Positions 44,560-54,056 of a DNA stretch of 64,000 bases are shown here, in pieces. Where the stretch lies: positions 124,001 through 188,000 of the forward strand of contig CBDDHW010000016.1 in the NCBI GenBank assembly GCA_965228575.1, in the 5' to 3' direction. How positions within the stretch are numbered: the first letter of the stretch is position 1; the number at the start of each line of letters is the position of its first letter. The notes beneath the pieces are model-generated. The model was not told where the DNA came from. It made no database searches and saw nothing but the letters and a program-made list of their open reading frames with translations. Both the position numbers and the translations under genes were made by a program. The DNA is from UBA11612 sp965228575. Its GTDB lineage: Bacteria; Pseudomonadota; Alphaproteobacteria; Rhodospirillales; Rhodospirillaceae.

Positions 44560-47165
44560 GCCGCAATATCTAGCTTGTCTGCCTGAAACGCCGTTTCCGG
44601 TCCGGATAGTGGGATTGGACGGCGGTTGAGATGCAGCGTTGAGCCCAACGCAATGATCAGGGATGCGGCGTAGGGAATTGCCATTACAGCGAGCACCGCT
44701 GTCCAGACCCAATCCGCTGGATCTTCAAGTCCACTCATCATGACCATCGTAAGAATTGCTCCGCTGAGAGCCGCAAATAAAGCCGCTTCTGGCATCGCGG
44801 TTCTCATTGCCTGTGTCCAGGGTGCGGCACTGGCGCATTTGGGGGTTCGCAAAAAGGGCTTGTCGGAGGATACTAGCCCCGCAAGGACTCCTGTTCCCAC
44901 CGTATAGGCGAGCGACAGACCTGTCATTGCTGCCGCCACCGCACCCAAAAAACCTACACCGACCTTCGCTCTATACAGCCAAACCGTTTTAATGGTCTTG
45001 ATCGCAAAGAGCGCTAGGGCCACAGACGACAAGGCCGTCAGCGGAACATCAAAATGGTAGGGAGCCAGGGCCATCAAACCCGTCCACATGATAGCGAACA
45101 CCGTAAAAATAAGAGCCAAGCTATCCGCGAGCCATGGCATCCAACCGGCAATGAAGTGATATCGCTGCGCACCGCTTAAGCGCGAGCCTCCGCGAAAAAT
45201 TTGGGTGCTGTGGCGCTTCATAATCTGCATCGCGCCGTAAACCCACCGATAGCGCTGGCTCTTGTATGCTCCGTATGAGTCTGGCATCAACCCTCGCCCC
45301 ATACTTTCGGGGAGGTACACGGCGGTGTACCCAGCTTCAAAGAGTCGTAAACCCAACTCTGTGTCTTCCGTAATGCACCATTCGGACCAATCGCCCACCT
45401 CGTTGAGCGCAGATCTACGTATAACGCACATTGTTCCGTGCTGAATAATAGCGTTGTGCTCGTTGCGCTCGACCATTCCTACTCGGAAGAACCCCGTATA
45501 TTCCGCGTAACACAACGATTTAAACCAGCTCTCTCCGCCATCGCGATAGTCCTGTGGGAATTGTACAACTGCTACTTTTTCGTCAGCAAACGCCGGAATG
45601 GCGGCATTTAGCCAATTTGGCGCGGCTTGATAGTCACTGTCGACGACCGCAACGAACTCAACGTCGGGGTCGGTAAATTCCAACGCTTTATTGAGAGCAC
45701 CAGCTTTAAACCCTTCGAGATTGTCAAAATGAAAGAAACGAAATCTTTCGCCAAGAGCCTCGCAATGTGCGCGCACGGGTTTCCATAGACTCTCATCTGC
45801 AGTGTTGTTATCGAGCACGATGACTTCGAAATTGGGATACCGCAAGCGTGACAACGCGTTGAGAGTCTGCATTACCATGAGCGGAGGCTCATTGTACGTT
45901 GCGACATGAATCGAAACCCGGGGTGAATTGACCAGTTCGCGAAGTGGTGCGGTAGCGCGCTTTTTCCGCCACAAACTTAACGCCCACTCGACGGTCTCTG
46001 TCGTTAGTAGGATCGCTGTGAAGACGCCGGCAGGAACGATGAATATAGCCCCGCCCAAGGTTCCCAGGTCAGGATACTCTAGTGACGAAGACTCTAGGAT
46101 AAGCAAGGCCCCGGTTATCGCCAAAGCGACTACACACCCTACCAGAATGTACCCGCGTACACTCACCGCCGGGAGCAGGATCAAAACAATAAGTCCCAGA
46201 CCAAGCGTGAGCCCCGCAGCAACAGCAGCGTATGTTGGCCATTGATGGAACGACGATAGGGGGCCGGTAAAACTAAACTTGAGCGCGCCCCTGGCATCAA
46301 AAATGCCCCAGAACGCGCCTACAGCTCCTTCCTGACCAACTTTCCAAGGTTGATCAAAAGCCTCCATGATGTAGTAGTCAAAGTCCCTTTCTTCCGCGAG
46401 ATTTAAGAAATGGCGAAGGAAATAAGCTTCCATAGCAGGTGATGGAACCGAGCCCTTCTTTACTCGCCCTTCGGACGGCCATCCTGTTTCAGCGATGACG
46501 ATGTGTTTGTCAGGGAATTGCCGTTTAATTAACCCGAAACGATCTTCGATATAGGCCATCGACTCAGTAGCACGTATGCCATCCCAGTACGGGAGAAAGT
46601 GCACCCCGACGAAATCACTTGCCGCCGCGAGCTCTGGATTTTCGATCCATATACTCCACACGTCGGCCGTGCCGACGGCGACATGTGCGGGCACTGCGTT
46701 TTTAACCCGTGTAATGTAAGCAGTGACTTCGCCAGCAGTTAGTTCACCGCGCAAAACAACTTCGTTGCCCACAAACACGCGATCAATCACATCCGCGTTG
46801 TTATTTATTGTCTCAATCCCGCGCGCGATTTGTATTTCATTCAAGGCATCAACATCACTTAACCACATACCAAGCGATACTTTGAGACCATGTTTTCTCG
46901 CAAGAGGCGGCAGGAGGTCGAGGCCAAGATCAACAGCGTAAGTACGCACACGGTTGGTGACTTCACTTAACTGCTTTAAGTCAGAATCAATCGATGATTC
47001 AGAATAACCGTCTAGCCGTTGCGCATTCGAATAAACCGATGACGGATTGTACGCGACGCCTCGAATTTCGCCCGTCCAATCGGGTGCAGTGAGTGGTTGG
47101 TCTAGGGATGCCCACGCCAAGACAGAAAGACCGCACGACACCAATAGAGCAAAAACAATTCTCAT
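44556..47165 (-). CDS. GH17-GT2 fused beta-glucan synthase (NdvB-like)
   Basis: This protein of about 869 residues joins a family-17 glycosidase-like domain (about 30-310: RGVAYNPSSVYSNAQRLDGY, then VIAETGWPSEGR with the catalytic Glu) to a family 2 glycosyltransferase (about 400-680). The transferase carries VVDSDYQ, TEDTELGLRLFEAGY and QRYRWVYGAM (the processive D,D,D,Q-x-x-R-W pattern). Several TM helices lie between the domains and at the C terminus. Pseudomonas and rhizobial NdvB/NdvC proteins with this order make cyclic beta-1,3 (1,6) glucans for the periplasm. The start is probably the ATG at 47165, after a hydrophilic leader from 47222; no strong ribosome-binding site is seen. It is convergent with the DUF3445 gene. 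Confidence 0.88.
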   Translation of the reverse strand: MRIVFALLVSCGLSVLAWASLDQPLTAPDWTGEIRGVAYNPSSVYSNAQRLDGYSESSIDSDLKQLSEVTNRVRTYAVDLGLDLLPPLARKHGLKVSLGMWLSDVDALNEIQIARGIETINNNADVIDRVFVGNEVVLRGELTAGEVTAYITRVKNAVPAHVAVGTADVWSIWIENPELAAASDFVGVHFLPYWDGIRATESMAYIEDRFGLIKRQFPDKHIVIAETGWPSEGRVKKGSVPSPAMEAYFLRHFLNLAEERDFDYYIMEAFDQPWKVGQEGAVGAFWGIFDARGALKFSFTGPLSSFHQWPTYAAVAAGLTLGLGLIVLILLPAVSVRGYILVGCVVALAITGALLILESSSLEYPDLGTLGGAIFIVPAGVFTAILLTTETVEWALSLWRKKRATAPLRELVNSPRVSIHVATYNEPPLMVMQTLNALSRLRYPNFEVIVLDNNTADESLWKPVRAHCEALGERFRFFHFDNLEGFKAGALNKALEFTDPDVEFVAVVDSDYQAAPNWLNAAIPAFADEKVAVVQFPQDYRDGGESWFKSLCYAEYTGFFRVGMVERNEHNAIIQHGTMCVIRRSALNEVGDWSEWCITEDTELGLRLFEAGYTAVYLPESMGRGLMPDSYGAYKSQRYRWVYGAMQIMKRHSTQIFRGGSRLSGAQRYHFIAGWMPWLADSLALIFTVFAIMWTGLMALAPYHFDVPLTALSSVALALFAIKTIKTVWLYRAKVGVGFLGAVAAAMTGLSLAYTVGTGVLAGLVSSDKPFLRTPKCASAAPWTQAMRTAMPEAALFAALSGAILTMVMMSGLEDPADWVWTAVLAVMAIPYAASLIIALGSTLHLNRRPIPLSGPETAFQADKLDIAA

Positions 47166-47222
47166 TTTTTTTAAGTAGCTTTCACTCTTGTCAAAACGAC
47201 ATGCTCGCACTTTGCAGTACAC

Positions 47223-47622
47223 CAGTTAAAGCAAACCAATAGAAATCCAATGGCGCGCCCTTACTAAAATCTTTGGTCGAAGAAAGTGTCGGAAACCAGT
47301 CCAAATCAAGTTTTTATTCGTGTACCAACCAGGGGCCACAGAATTGAGTTCTCCAAATTTTGCTGCATTGCAGCAAAATATCTTCTAAACCAACCCCCAT
47401 AACTCGACAAGGGATATCAATTAATGTATTGATAAATATATATATTTCATACGACATGCATGAGTAACTTTCCGGCCTAGCTTTTAGTACTTTGTCCGCA
47501 GAAATTCGCTGCACTGCATCAATTGCGAGCATAAAAACTGGGCTCGCTGCCAGGTAGTTTTCAATGCATTCGTAAAATAAGACTCGTGTCGATCGCTTCA
47601 ACGCATATTGCACCTTGGAAAA
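47223..47622. other. AT-rich intergenic stretch, no trusted gene
   Basis: About 400 bases separate the glucan synthase start and rlmJ. The region is AT-rich. A minus-strand frame of 121 residues (47314-47679) overlaps the start of rlmJ and has no domain or ribosome-binding site; I treat it as chance. The promoters of both divergent genes must lie here. Confidence 0.55.
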
Positions 47623-48486
47623 ATGCTCAGTTATCAACACAGCTTTCATGCGGGTGGTCCGGCAGACGTTCACAAGCACGCCGGGCTATGTCTCTTGCTC
47701 AATCACTTGGCGGGTAAGGAAAAGCCATTTGTCGTGATCGATTTATATGCTGGGGATGGCATATATAATTTGGCGTCCGAACCCGCTCAAAAGCTCAAGG
47801 AGTTTAGTGACGGAATTTGCAAAATTTATTCCACGAGCTCGTATCCGAGTGAAATCGCGCCCTACATAAACATTGTACGCAATCTTAATACAGGGAATGT
47901 CTTAGACACCTATCCAGGCTCGCCTTTTTTCTCAAAAAACTTTTTGCGCGAAGGTGATCGTCTTGTTCTAAACGAATTACATCCCTCCTCGTATCGAACG
48001 CTTAAGCACTGGAAAAGTAATGATTCCCGGATTTCATTGCATAAACGCAACGCACTGGAGGCACTCTTAGGACTAGTACCTCCATCAATCCGCCGTGGAT
48101 TGGTTTTCATAGATCCAAGCTACGAGGTGAAATCGGAGTTCGCCGACATACCTCTCAAGGTAAAAGCGGCTACAACAAAATGGCCACAAGGAATCTACGC
48201 CCTATGGTATCCGATTTTGCAGGACGACAGACATGAGCTTTTGGTCAGTGGTATAAAACAGAAAGTTGAAACCGACACGTATAGAAGCGAAGTCTTATTT
48301 TCAGAATCCCCCAAATTTAAATCAGAGCATTCTAGTTTACGTGGGTCGGGATTGCTTGTGATCAACCCGCCTTGGAAATTTGAATTGAGGATGACAACGA
48401 TCGGTGATTGGATCGCGAAGCAATTCACGGGCGAGTCTAAATACCACACCGCAAGCTGGTTAATCTCTTTCACTCAACCGTCTTAA
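47623..48486 (+). CDS. rlmJ: 23S rRNA (adenine-2030-N6) methyltransferase RlmJ
   Basis: RlmJ methylates A2030 of 23S rRNA. I start at the ATG at 47623 (MLSYQHSFHAGGPADVHKHA), which matches the conserved N terminus of RlmJ; the longer frame adds five residues. The roughly 287-residue protein has SAM-binding VVIDLYAGDGIYNL and the catalytic motif IV region LVFIDPSYEVKSEF. The common motif is DPPYE, so this copy has DPSYE, which should be checked for activity. It is alone, convergent with the receiver protein gene. Confidence 0.92.
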   Translation: MLSYQHSFHAGGPADVHKHAGLCLLLNHLAGKEKPFVVIDLYAGDGIYNLASEPAQKLKEFSDGICKIYSTSSYPSEIAPYINIVRNLNTGNVLDTYPGSPFFSKNFLREGDRLVLNELHPSSYRTLKHWKSNDSRISLHKRNALEALLGLVPPSIRRGLVFIDPSYEVKSEFADIPLKVKAATTKWPQGIYALWYPILQDDRHELLVSGIKQKVETDTYRSEVLFSESPKFKSEHSSLRGSGLLVINPPWKFELRMTTIGDWIAKQFTGESKYHTASWLISFTQPS

Positions 48487-48509
48487 CTCTTCCATTCAGC
48501 ACGAAGAAA

Positions 48510-49025
48510 TTAAGCGGACGGTTTCGAATCGGGGTTCTTCATGTCACCATTAAGAGGAATTTTGACCGCGCTATAGTCTTCGGGAGACTTTAGAATGATC
48601 GGTCGCCCAAAAGCCCGGTGCAAGGCTTTCACGAGCGAGTCCTTACTCACCGGTTTCATGATATAGCTGTTGACATCTAGCTCAATCGCGGCGCGCACAA
48701 CGCTTTCTTCGCCATGTGAGGTCAACATTATGAAAGCAATATCGCGCGGTATAAATGAATGCCGCCCAATGCGAATGTCTCTTAACAACTCTAATCCTGT
48801 CATAGAATGCATACTTTGGTCGCAAACGATGCAATCGCTACGCTTTTGCTGGTCGGCAAGAATATTTAGAGCCGCAAGGGCGCTCACGGCCTTGATCACG
48901 CTTCCGGCGCCCGCCATACGCAACATTGCATCGACGAGCTCAAGAATGGCTCTGTCGTCATCGATAACCATAAATCTCTGGGTATCGAATGCCGTAACGA
49001 CAAGGGGTTCTTCGGATGGACTCAT
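48510..49025 (-). CDS. Single-domain response regulator
   Basis: This 171-residue protein has one receiver domain (about 15-135) with the acidic residues in FMVIDDDRAIL, a phospho-acceptor in CIVCDQSMHSMTGLELL, and a Lys in NSYIMKPVSKDSLVKAL. An Asp/Pro-rich tail of about 35 residues follows. It has no output domain, so it likely acts through another protein, perhaps the hybrid kinase or GGDEF regulator encoded nearby. It is divergent from the receiver-GGDEF gene. Confidence 0.85.
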   Translation of the reverse strand: MSPSEEPLVVTAFDTQRFMVIDDDRAILELVDAMLRMAGAGSVIKAVSALAALNILADQQKRSDCIVCDQSMHSMTGLELLRDIRIGRHSFIPRDIAFIMLTSHGEESVVRAAIELDVNSYIMKPVSKDSLVKALHRAFGRPIILKSPEDYSAVKIPLNGDMKNPDSKPSA

Positions 49026-49140
49026 TAATCGATTACCAAATCTTTCGGACCGGATATCCGGCGGATCGTCTCGCTCTTCCGTTCTTAGTATAGCTAGTAT
49101 ATTACTAAATTGTGATTTTATTCACATATGAATTCGCACA

Positions 49141-50091
49141 ATGAACTCGATTTACACTGACGACGGAATTCAAATGAGTCCCACTAGTCGAGCGACAGTT
49201 CTTATTGTAGAGGACGATCCAGCGGTTCGGGCATTGCTAATCAAATTCCTAGACAAGGATTGGAACGTCCTAAGTGTGAGCAACGGTCAATCTGCGCTAG
49301 ATGTCGCAGCAAAGAACATGCCCGATCTCATTCTATTGGATATCGGATTGCCCGATATAGAAGGGTTCGATGTATGCCTTCAATTCAAAGACGACCCTCA
49401 GCTCAAATCTATTCCAATCATTTTCCTTACGAGTCATGCGTCACCAGAGTTCGAAATCAAAGGGTTTGACGTTGGCGGAGTTGACTACGTACCAAAGCCC
49501 ATAAATCCTCGGATTCTCCGTGTGCGCGTTCGCAATCATATCGAACTAAAACAAAATCGCGACGCGTTAGAGAGACTTGCAAGGTTAGATGGACTGACAG
49601 GATTAATTAATAGGCGCTCTTTCGATACGGCGATCGACCGTGAATGGCGACGGTCCCTTCGCACACAACAAAGCATCTCTGTGATCATGATGGACGTAGA
49701 CTTTTTCAAGCAGTTCAATGACACCTATGGACACGCTCATGGAGACGATTGCCTAAAAAAGGTAGCTGCCGCTGCGGAAGGCTCCCTGCAACGACCAGCC
49801 GACCTTGTTGCGCGTTATGGTGGTGAAGAATTCGTAGCTCTTTTACCCGATACAACTCCAGACGGTGCGAAGGCCGTCGCGGACGGCATACGAACCTCCG
49901 TCATAGCCCTACAGATCCCACATAGCGAATCAAAAGCGTCCGCCTATGTGACGATAAGCGCCGGCTTCGCCACGACGGTCGCAACGAACTCGATATCCCC
50001 AGCGGACTTGGTTGAGGTGGCGGATTCTTGTCTTTATGCGGCTAAAAAAAATGGACGCAATCGAGTAGAGGGTAAAGAACTCTCACCCTAG
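49141..50091 (+). CDS. Receiver-GGDEF diguanylate cyclase (PleD-like short form)
   Basis: This 316-residue protein has a receiver domain (about 18-135: VLIVEDDPAVRALL, phospho-Asp in LILLDIGLPDIEG, Lys in DYVPKPINP) and a GGDEF domain (about 150-312) with an intact active site, RYGGEEFVALLPDT. PleD-type proteins make c-di-GMP when phosphorylated; the usual second receiver is missing here. It sits between the single-domain receiver gene and the hybrid kinase, in a signalling block, and shares its last four bases (CTAG) with the hybrid kinase stop. Phosphorelay from the kinase's Hpt domain is a fair guess. Confidence 0.9.
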   Translation: MNSIYTDDGIQMSPTSRATVLIVEDDPAVRALLIKFLDKDWNVLSVSNGQSALDVAAKNMPDLILLDIGLPDIEGFDVCLQFKDDPQLKSIPIIFLTSHASPEFEIKGFDVGGVDYVPKPINPRILRVRVRNHIELKQNRDALERLARLDGLTGLINRRSFDTAIDREWRRSLRTQQSISVIMMDVDFFKQFNDTYGHAHGDDCLKKVAAAAEGSLQRPADLVARYGGEEFVALLPDTTPDGAKAVADGIRTSVIALQIPHSESKASAYVTISAGFATTVATNSISPADLVEVADSCLYAAKKNGRNRVEGKELSP

Positions 50092-53000
50092 TGGACCTTA
50101 GACAATTGCTCTTTCCGATCGGCTAGGGCTCGCTCCGTTCCATCTATTAACTTTCCCAATTCAGGTGCGACCTTCGCTATTTCACCCGTTGATACGGCCT
50201 CGGTCTCTATAAATTTTGCAAGGTCTCGAACACGAGGCGCTCCAAATTGAGCTGCCAAGCCTTTGAGCGCGTGAGCGGTTCTCTTCGCGGTCTCGAGATC
50301 ATCTTCTGACAGAGCACTACCGATATCGACCTCATACTTTTTCATATTTCGCGTAAAGGATACGAGCATATCCTCAAGAAGATCGGCTCCAATTGAATTT
50401 TCCAAAACCTCCAACGCGGTTAAGTCAAGATGAGAATCAGTGTGTGCTTGCCTTTCTCCGGAAGACTCCGGACTGTCACTCGTCACACCTCCGTCCACTG
50501 TGTCACTCGGAGACATTAGCCGAGCGATTTCCCGCTCTAGCGCAGACCAGTCCACCGGTTTTCCGATGAACGCGTTTACCCCTGCATCTAAATACGATTG
50601 ACGATGCGCGGCGATAACATCGGCGGTGAGGGCAATGATGGGGGTGTTCGACAGAGGTTTGGATAGTTTTCTTATTTGTCGCGTTGCTTCCGGACCATCC
50701 ATGACGGGCATCTGCATATCCATAATTATGATATCGTAGGTGTTATTTTGCACAGCTGCTAAAGCCAGTGCTCCATTTTCCACGGTATCCGCTTGGTGTC
50801 CCATCTTTTTAAGCATCGTGGATATGAGAAATCGGTTGGTTTCGTTGTCTTCCGCCACAAGGATTGAATACGCTGACCCTAGGGGTGCTTTGTCCTTAGA
50901 CATCTGTGGAATATTTCGCGCAGCGTCCTCAATCAACTTTGTATCGGTCTCGGATGCCGCCGCTACGACGATCGAGAACGTCACCGATGTCCCCTCGCCC
51001 AATTCGCTCTGAATATCGATTGACCCGCCCATAGCCTCCACAAGGCGCCGACAGATTGCGAGGCCCAAGCCCGAACCTCCATACTTACGTGACGTCGAAA
51101 TATCGGCTTGCACAAAAGGCTGAAAAACAAGCGCCGACTGTTCATCTGTCATACCTATACCGGTATCAACGACGGTAACAATCAACCGAATGCCAGCCCC
51201 GGGCATCGATTCCTGAGAATGTCTTAGAATGATTTCCCCAGTTTCCGTAAATTTGACGGCGTTCCCAACCAAATTGGACAGCACCTGGCGAAGTCGGTGT
51301 GCATCTCCTACCAATGCATCCTGCGAATCTCCGGATCGTTCGCTTTTGAGGACAACCCCTTTCCTAGACGCGGCTGGGTCAAAAAGGTTCAACACGTCAT
51401 CGATGACATTAGAAACACTAAACGGCGCCGATTCTATCTTTAGTTGACCAGATTCAATTTTTGAGAAATCCAGAATATCGTTCAATACACCAAGCAATGA
51501 GCGAGCAGACTTAATAAGCGTCCCGGTAAGTTCTTTCTGTTCACCATTTAAATTACTGGTCATCAGAAGGTCAGCCATTCCAAGAACACCGGTCATGGGC
51601 GTTCGCAATTCGTGACTCATCATGGCTAAAAATTGTGATTTAGCGGTGCTCGCCCGTTCGGCTTTTTCCTTCGCAATTTCTAGATTTTGGGCGACCACAC
51701 TTAATTCATCGGCCTGCCGCGCCAGCCGATCACGTGCCCCCGCCAGCTCTCTCTCCCGTGCGACCCGATCAGAAACATCCCGCGACGACGAAAGAACGGT
51801 CGTTCCCATCGCACCAGGAGGTTGGGGAACTATCGTATTGTTCGACTCTACCCAAATGATATTTCCGTCGCGGCACCGCATTTGCCACAACACCTGACCC
51901 GTCTTGGTTCTCGCGATATGCTCACGCTCGCTTTCGGGCAATTCCTGAAGTGTCAAGTTGTGCTCAAAAATACTTCGCCCGAGAAGATCCTCGGGTCGAT
52001 GCCCAGTCACCCTTTGAATTGACGGTGATACATAGCGATAGACAAAATTTTCATCATAAAGCATGACAAAATCAGAAATATTGTCTGCGACTAGGCGGAA
52101 ACGGGCCTCGCTGTTGCGGAGCTCCCTCTCTGCCTTTCTTCTGTCTGTAACATCAACGCATATGAGCTGTACTGCGGGCTCTCCTTCCCAATCAATCACG
52201 CGACCAACAGTTTCAACCCAACGTCGCACACCTTCGCTGTCCACGATCTCGGTTTCTACGGTTACACCATCGAGCTTTCCTGAGAGAAATTGTTCCCAAC
52301 GCTGATCTCGAAGTTCCTCCGACAATCCATGTTCGTGAATCGCGATAGACTCCAGAGATAAAACCTGCTTCACATTTTCGTAGCCCAAAAGCTTGGCATA
52401 CGTCCGATTACAAAAGAGCGGCTTAAACTTTCTGTGAATTACAATTCCTTGAATAGAATGTTCTACAAGACTTCTGTATTTAACCTCGCTCTCAGCAATA
52501 ACCTGTTGTGCCAGCCTTTGTTTCGAAATGTCTCGGATAAATCCGATTGTCCGAATTCTACGACCGTGATCATTAAACTGACCTGCGATGCGAACGTTTA
52601 TCCAGATCATATACCCCTGTGCGTGTAACGCTCGTATATCCATATTGATCGGCGTTCCGCGTGCATGGAAGTCTTCAAACTCCGCTAAATATTCGGGAAG
52701 ATCATCTTCATGAATAAATTTTGCGAATGTACGTCGATTGGGCTCAAAAGATGTGGCTTCCACTCCAAAAATTGCACACGCTTGGGGTGACCAACTCACC
52801 TTAGATGTCGTTTCGTCGATATCGAAATACCCAGCTTCAGCAACTTCGATCGCGAGTTTCAAAGACTCGCGGCTTTGGTGCAACGCTTCCGTGGCTTTGC
52901 GTCGATCCGTAATATCGATAATCGTTCCTATAGCGCGAAGAGGTTTATCTCCATCAAAGGAAACAATCCGCCCTCTACTGTGGACCCATACATAATGACC

Positions 53001-53426
53001 AGCTCGATGCCGCAACCGGTATTCGACGTCGTAGGGGGCTCCTTCTTTTACATGGTCACGAAACGCCTGCTGAACGCGCAGAAAATCGTCCGGATGGCAT
53101 AGCTGATTGTGCAGCGTCATTGTCGGGTTGAAAGTCGTGGGATCCACGCCAAAAATGCGTGCGAACCGAGGTCCGGTAAAAACGAGATCAGACGTGACAT
53201 CCCAATCCCAAATTGCGGCGCCCATAGATGAAATTGCCGTTTGTAATTGTTTCTCACGCTCAGCAGCAGAATCATCCATTGATCCAAAAGGAGTCTGAGG
53301 GAGTTTGTCGCGAAAAGATTTTAGACGAAGGGCGACGACTGTCAGCGCGGCCAATGCCGCAACCAGTCCGCCAACCAACATAAAGATGCCCAAGTCCGAT
53401 CTGACAAATTCAAGCAGCGTCGACAT
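50088..53426 (-). CDS. Hybrid sensor kinase with four PAS domains, receiver and Hpt
   Basis: I start at the ATG at 53426 (ribosome-binding sequence GAGTAGG); the frame extends to 53447. The order is one TM helix (about 10-32), then four PAS domains (about 55-180, 185-310, 315-440, 445-585), a coiled coil and HisKA (His in AMMSHELRTPMTGVLG). HATPase (NLVGNAVKFTETG, DTGIGM, GGSGLGLAI), a receiver (Asp in DIIIMDMQMPVMDG) and an Hpt domain (His in AKRTAHALKGLAAQFG) complete it. All active residues look intact. It can run a full phosphorelay, with the nearby receiver proteins as candidate outputs. The start nearly abuts the siroheme-synthase stop at 53429, so it may be cotranscribed with the sulfate/siroheme operon. 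Confidence 0.9.
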   Translation of the reverse strand: MSTLLEFVRSDLGIFMLVGGLVAALAALTVVALRLKSFRDKLPQTPFGSMDDSAAEREKQLQTAISSMGAAIWDWDVTSDLVFTGPRFARIFGVDPTTFNPTMTLHNQLCHPDDFLRVQQAFRDHVKEGAPYDVEYRLRHRAGHYVWVHSRGRIVSFDGDKPLRAIGTIIDITDRRKATEALHQSRESLKLAIEVAEAGYFDIDETTSKVSWSPQACAIFGVEATSFEPNRRTFAKFIHEDDLPEYLAEFEDFHARGTPINMDIRALHAQGYMIWINVRIAGQFNDHGRRIRTIGFIRDISKQRLAQQVIAESEVKYRSLVEHSIQGIVIHRKFKPLFCNRTYAKLLGYENVKQVLSLESIAIHEHGLSEELRDQRWEQFLSGKLDGVTVETEIVDSEGVRRWVETVGRVIDWEGEPAVQLICVDVTDRRKAERELRNSEARFRLVADNISDFVMLYDENFVYRYVSPSIQRVTGHRPEDLLGRSIFEHNLTLQELPESEREHIARTKTGQVLWQMRCRDGNIIWVESNNTIVPQPPGAMGTTVLSSSRDVSDRVARERELAGARDRLARQADELSVVAQNLEIAKEKAERASTAKSQFLAMMSHELRTPMTGVLGMADLLMTSNLNGEQKELTGTLIKSARSLLGVLNDILDFSKIESGQLKIESAPFSVSNVIDDVLNLFDPAASRKGVVLKSERSGDSQDALVGDAHRLRQVLSNLVGNAVKFTETGEIILRHSQESMPGAGIRLIVTVVDTGIGMTDEQSALVFQPFVQADISTSRKYGGSGLGLAICRRLVEAMGGSIDIQSELGEGTSVTFSIVVAAASETDTKLIEDAARNIPQMSKDKAPLGSAYSILVAEDNETNRFLISTMLKKMGHQADTVENGALALAAVQNNTYDIIIMDMQMPVMDGPEATRQIRKLSKPLSNTPIIALTADVIAAHRQSYLDAGVNAFIGKPVDWSALEREIARLMSPSDTVDGGVTSDSPESSGERQAHTDSHLDLTALEVLENSIGADLLEDMLVSFTRNMKKYEVDIGSALSEDDLETAKRTAHALKGLAAQFGAPRVRDLAKFIETEAVSTGEIAKVAPELGKLIDGTERALADRKEQLSKVH

Positions 53427-53428
53427 GC

Positions 53429-54001
53429 CTACTCGCGTGAAAACCATTTTCGTTCGGCGACAAACTGTTGGATAGCGCGACTCAATGCTTCAAATGAAAG
53501 CCCTTGCTGCTTCCAATCACGTCGCGCTGCCGCCAACTCGTCAACACGCTCAGCCCATTCCGGCCCAAAAACATTCTTTTCAAGGAACTCGCGAATAATT
53601 CGAGACAGCCCAGCCGCCGTTCCGTCGGTAGATACCGTAACTTGGAGATGCCCGCGCCTGACAATTGCCGGAAGGTGAAAATCACACAAGGGGATACGAT
53701 CTTGTACATGCACCAGGGCACCTATTTGTCGAGCACAAGAGCGCATTTGACCCGCGAAGATATCGTCGACATCGGCGATAAACACGAGTTGGGGTCGTAT
53801 TCGTTCGAAATCCTCAGAAACTGGCCAACGCTCGTGCAATCTCTCACCTGCAAGAGTCTTCAACTCCTCAGTCGCGTCCGGAGCAAAAACAACGATGTTT
53901 TGAGCCCCGTGTTTTTCAAGCATCGAAAGGCGAATGGGTAACTCACCTCCTCCCACTAACATGATGGGGAAGTCCACAACACTCAACATGAGCGGAAACA
54001 T
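53429..54001 (-). CDS. Siroheme synthase N-terminal (precorrin-2 dehydrogenase) domain
   Basis: I start at the ATG at 54001 (MFPLMLSVVDFPIMLVGGGE), which matches the family start; the frame runs to 54103, overlapping no gene. The roughly 190-residue protein has a NAD-binding glycine motif (VGGGELPIRLSML), a conserved Asp in IADVDD and an RRGHLQVTVSTDGTAAGLSRIIREFLE region matching CysG-N/Met8p. It would oxidise precorrin-2 and insert iron to give siroheme. It lacks the SUMT domain, which is a separate gene (cobA, 5 kb upstream in the same operon). The ribosome-binding site is weak, and the gene is next to the hybrid kinase. Confidence 0.82.
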   Translation of the reverse strand: MFPLMLSVVDFPIMLVGGGELPIRLSMLEKHGAQNIVVFAPDATEELKTLAGERLHERWPVSEDFERIRPQLVFIADVDDIFAGQMRSCARQIGALVHVQDRIPLCDFHLPAIVRRGHLQVTVSTDGTAAGLSRIIREFLEKNVFGPEWAERVDELAAARRDWKQQGLSFEALSRAIQQFVAERKWFSRE

Positions 54002-54056
54002 GAGAGGTATAGTCGGCGTCGCAGACTCTGAATCCGCAGAACCAGACGCCATGGAA

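Noticed and set aside
47314..47679. Minus-strand frame of 121 residues before rlmJ
   Set aside because: It starts inside rlmJ on the other strand, has no ribosome-binding site and no recognisable domain, and lies in an AT-rich gap where long chance frames are expected.
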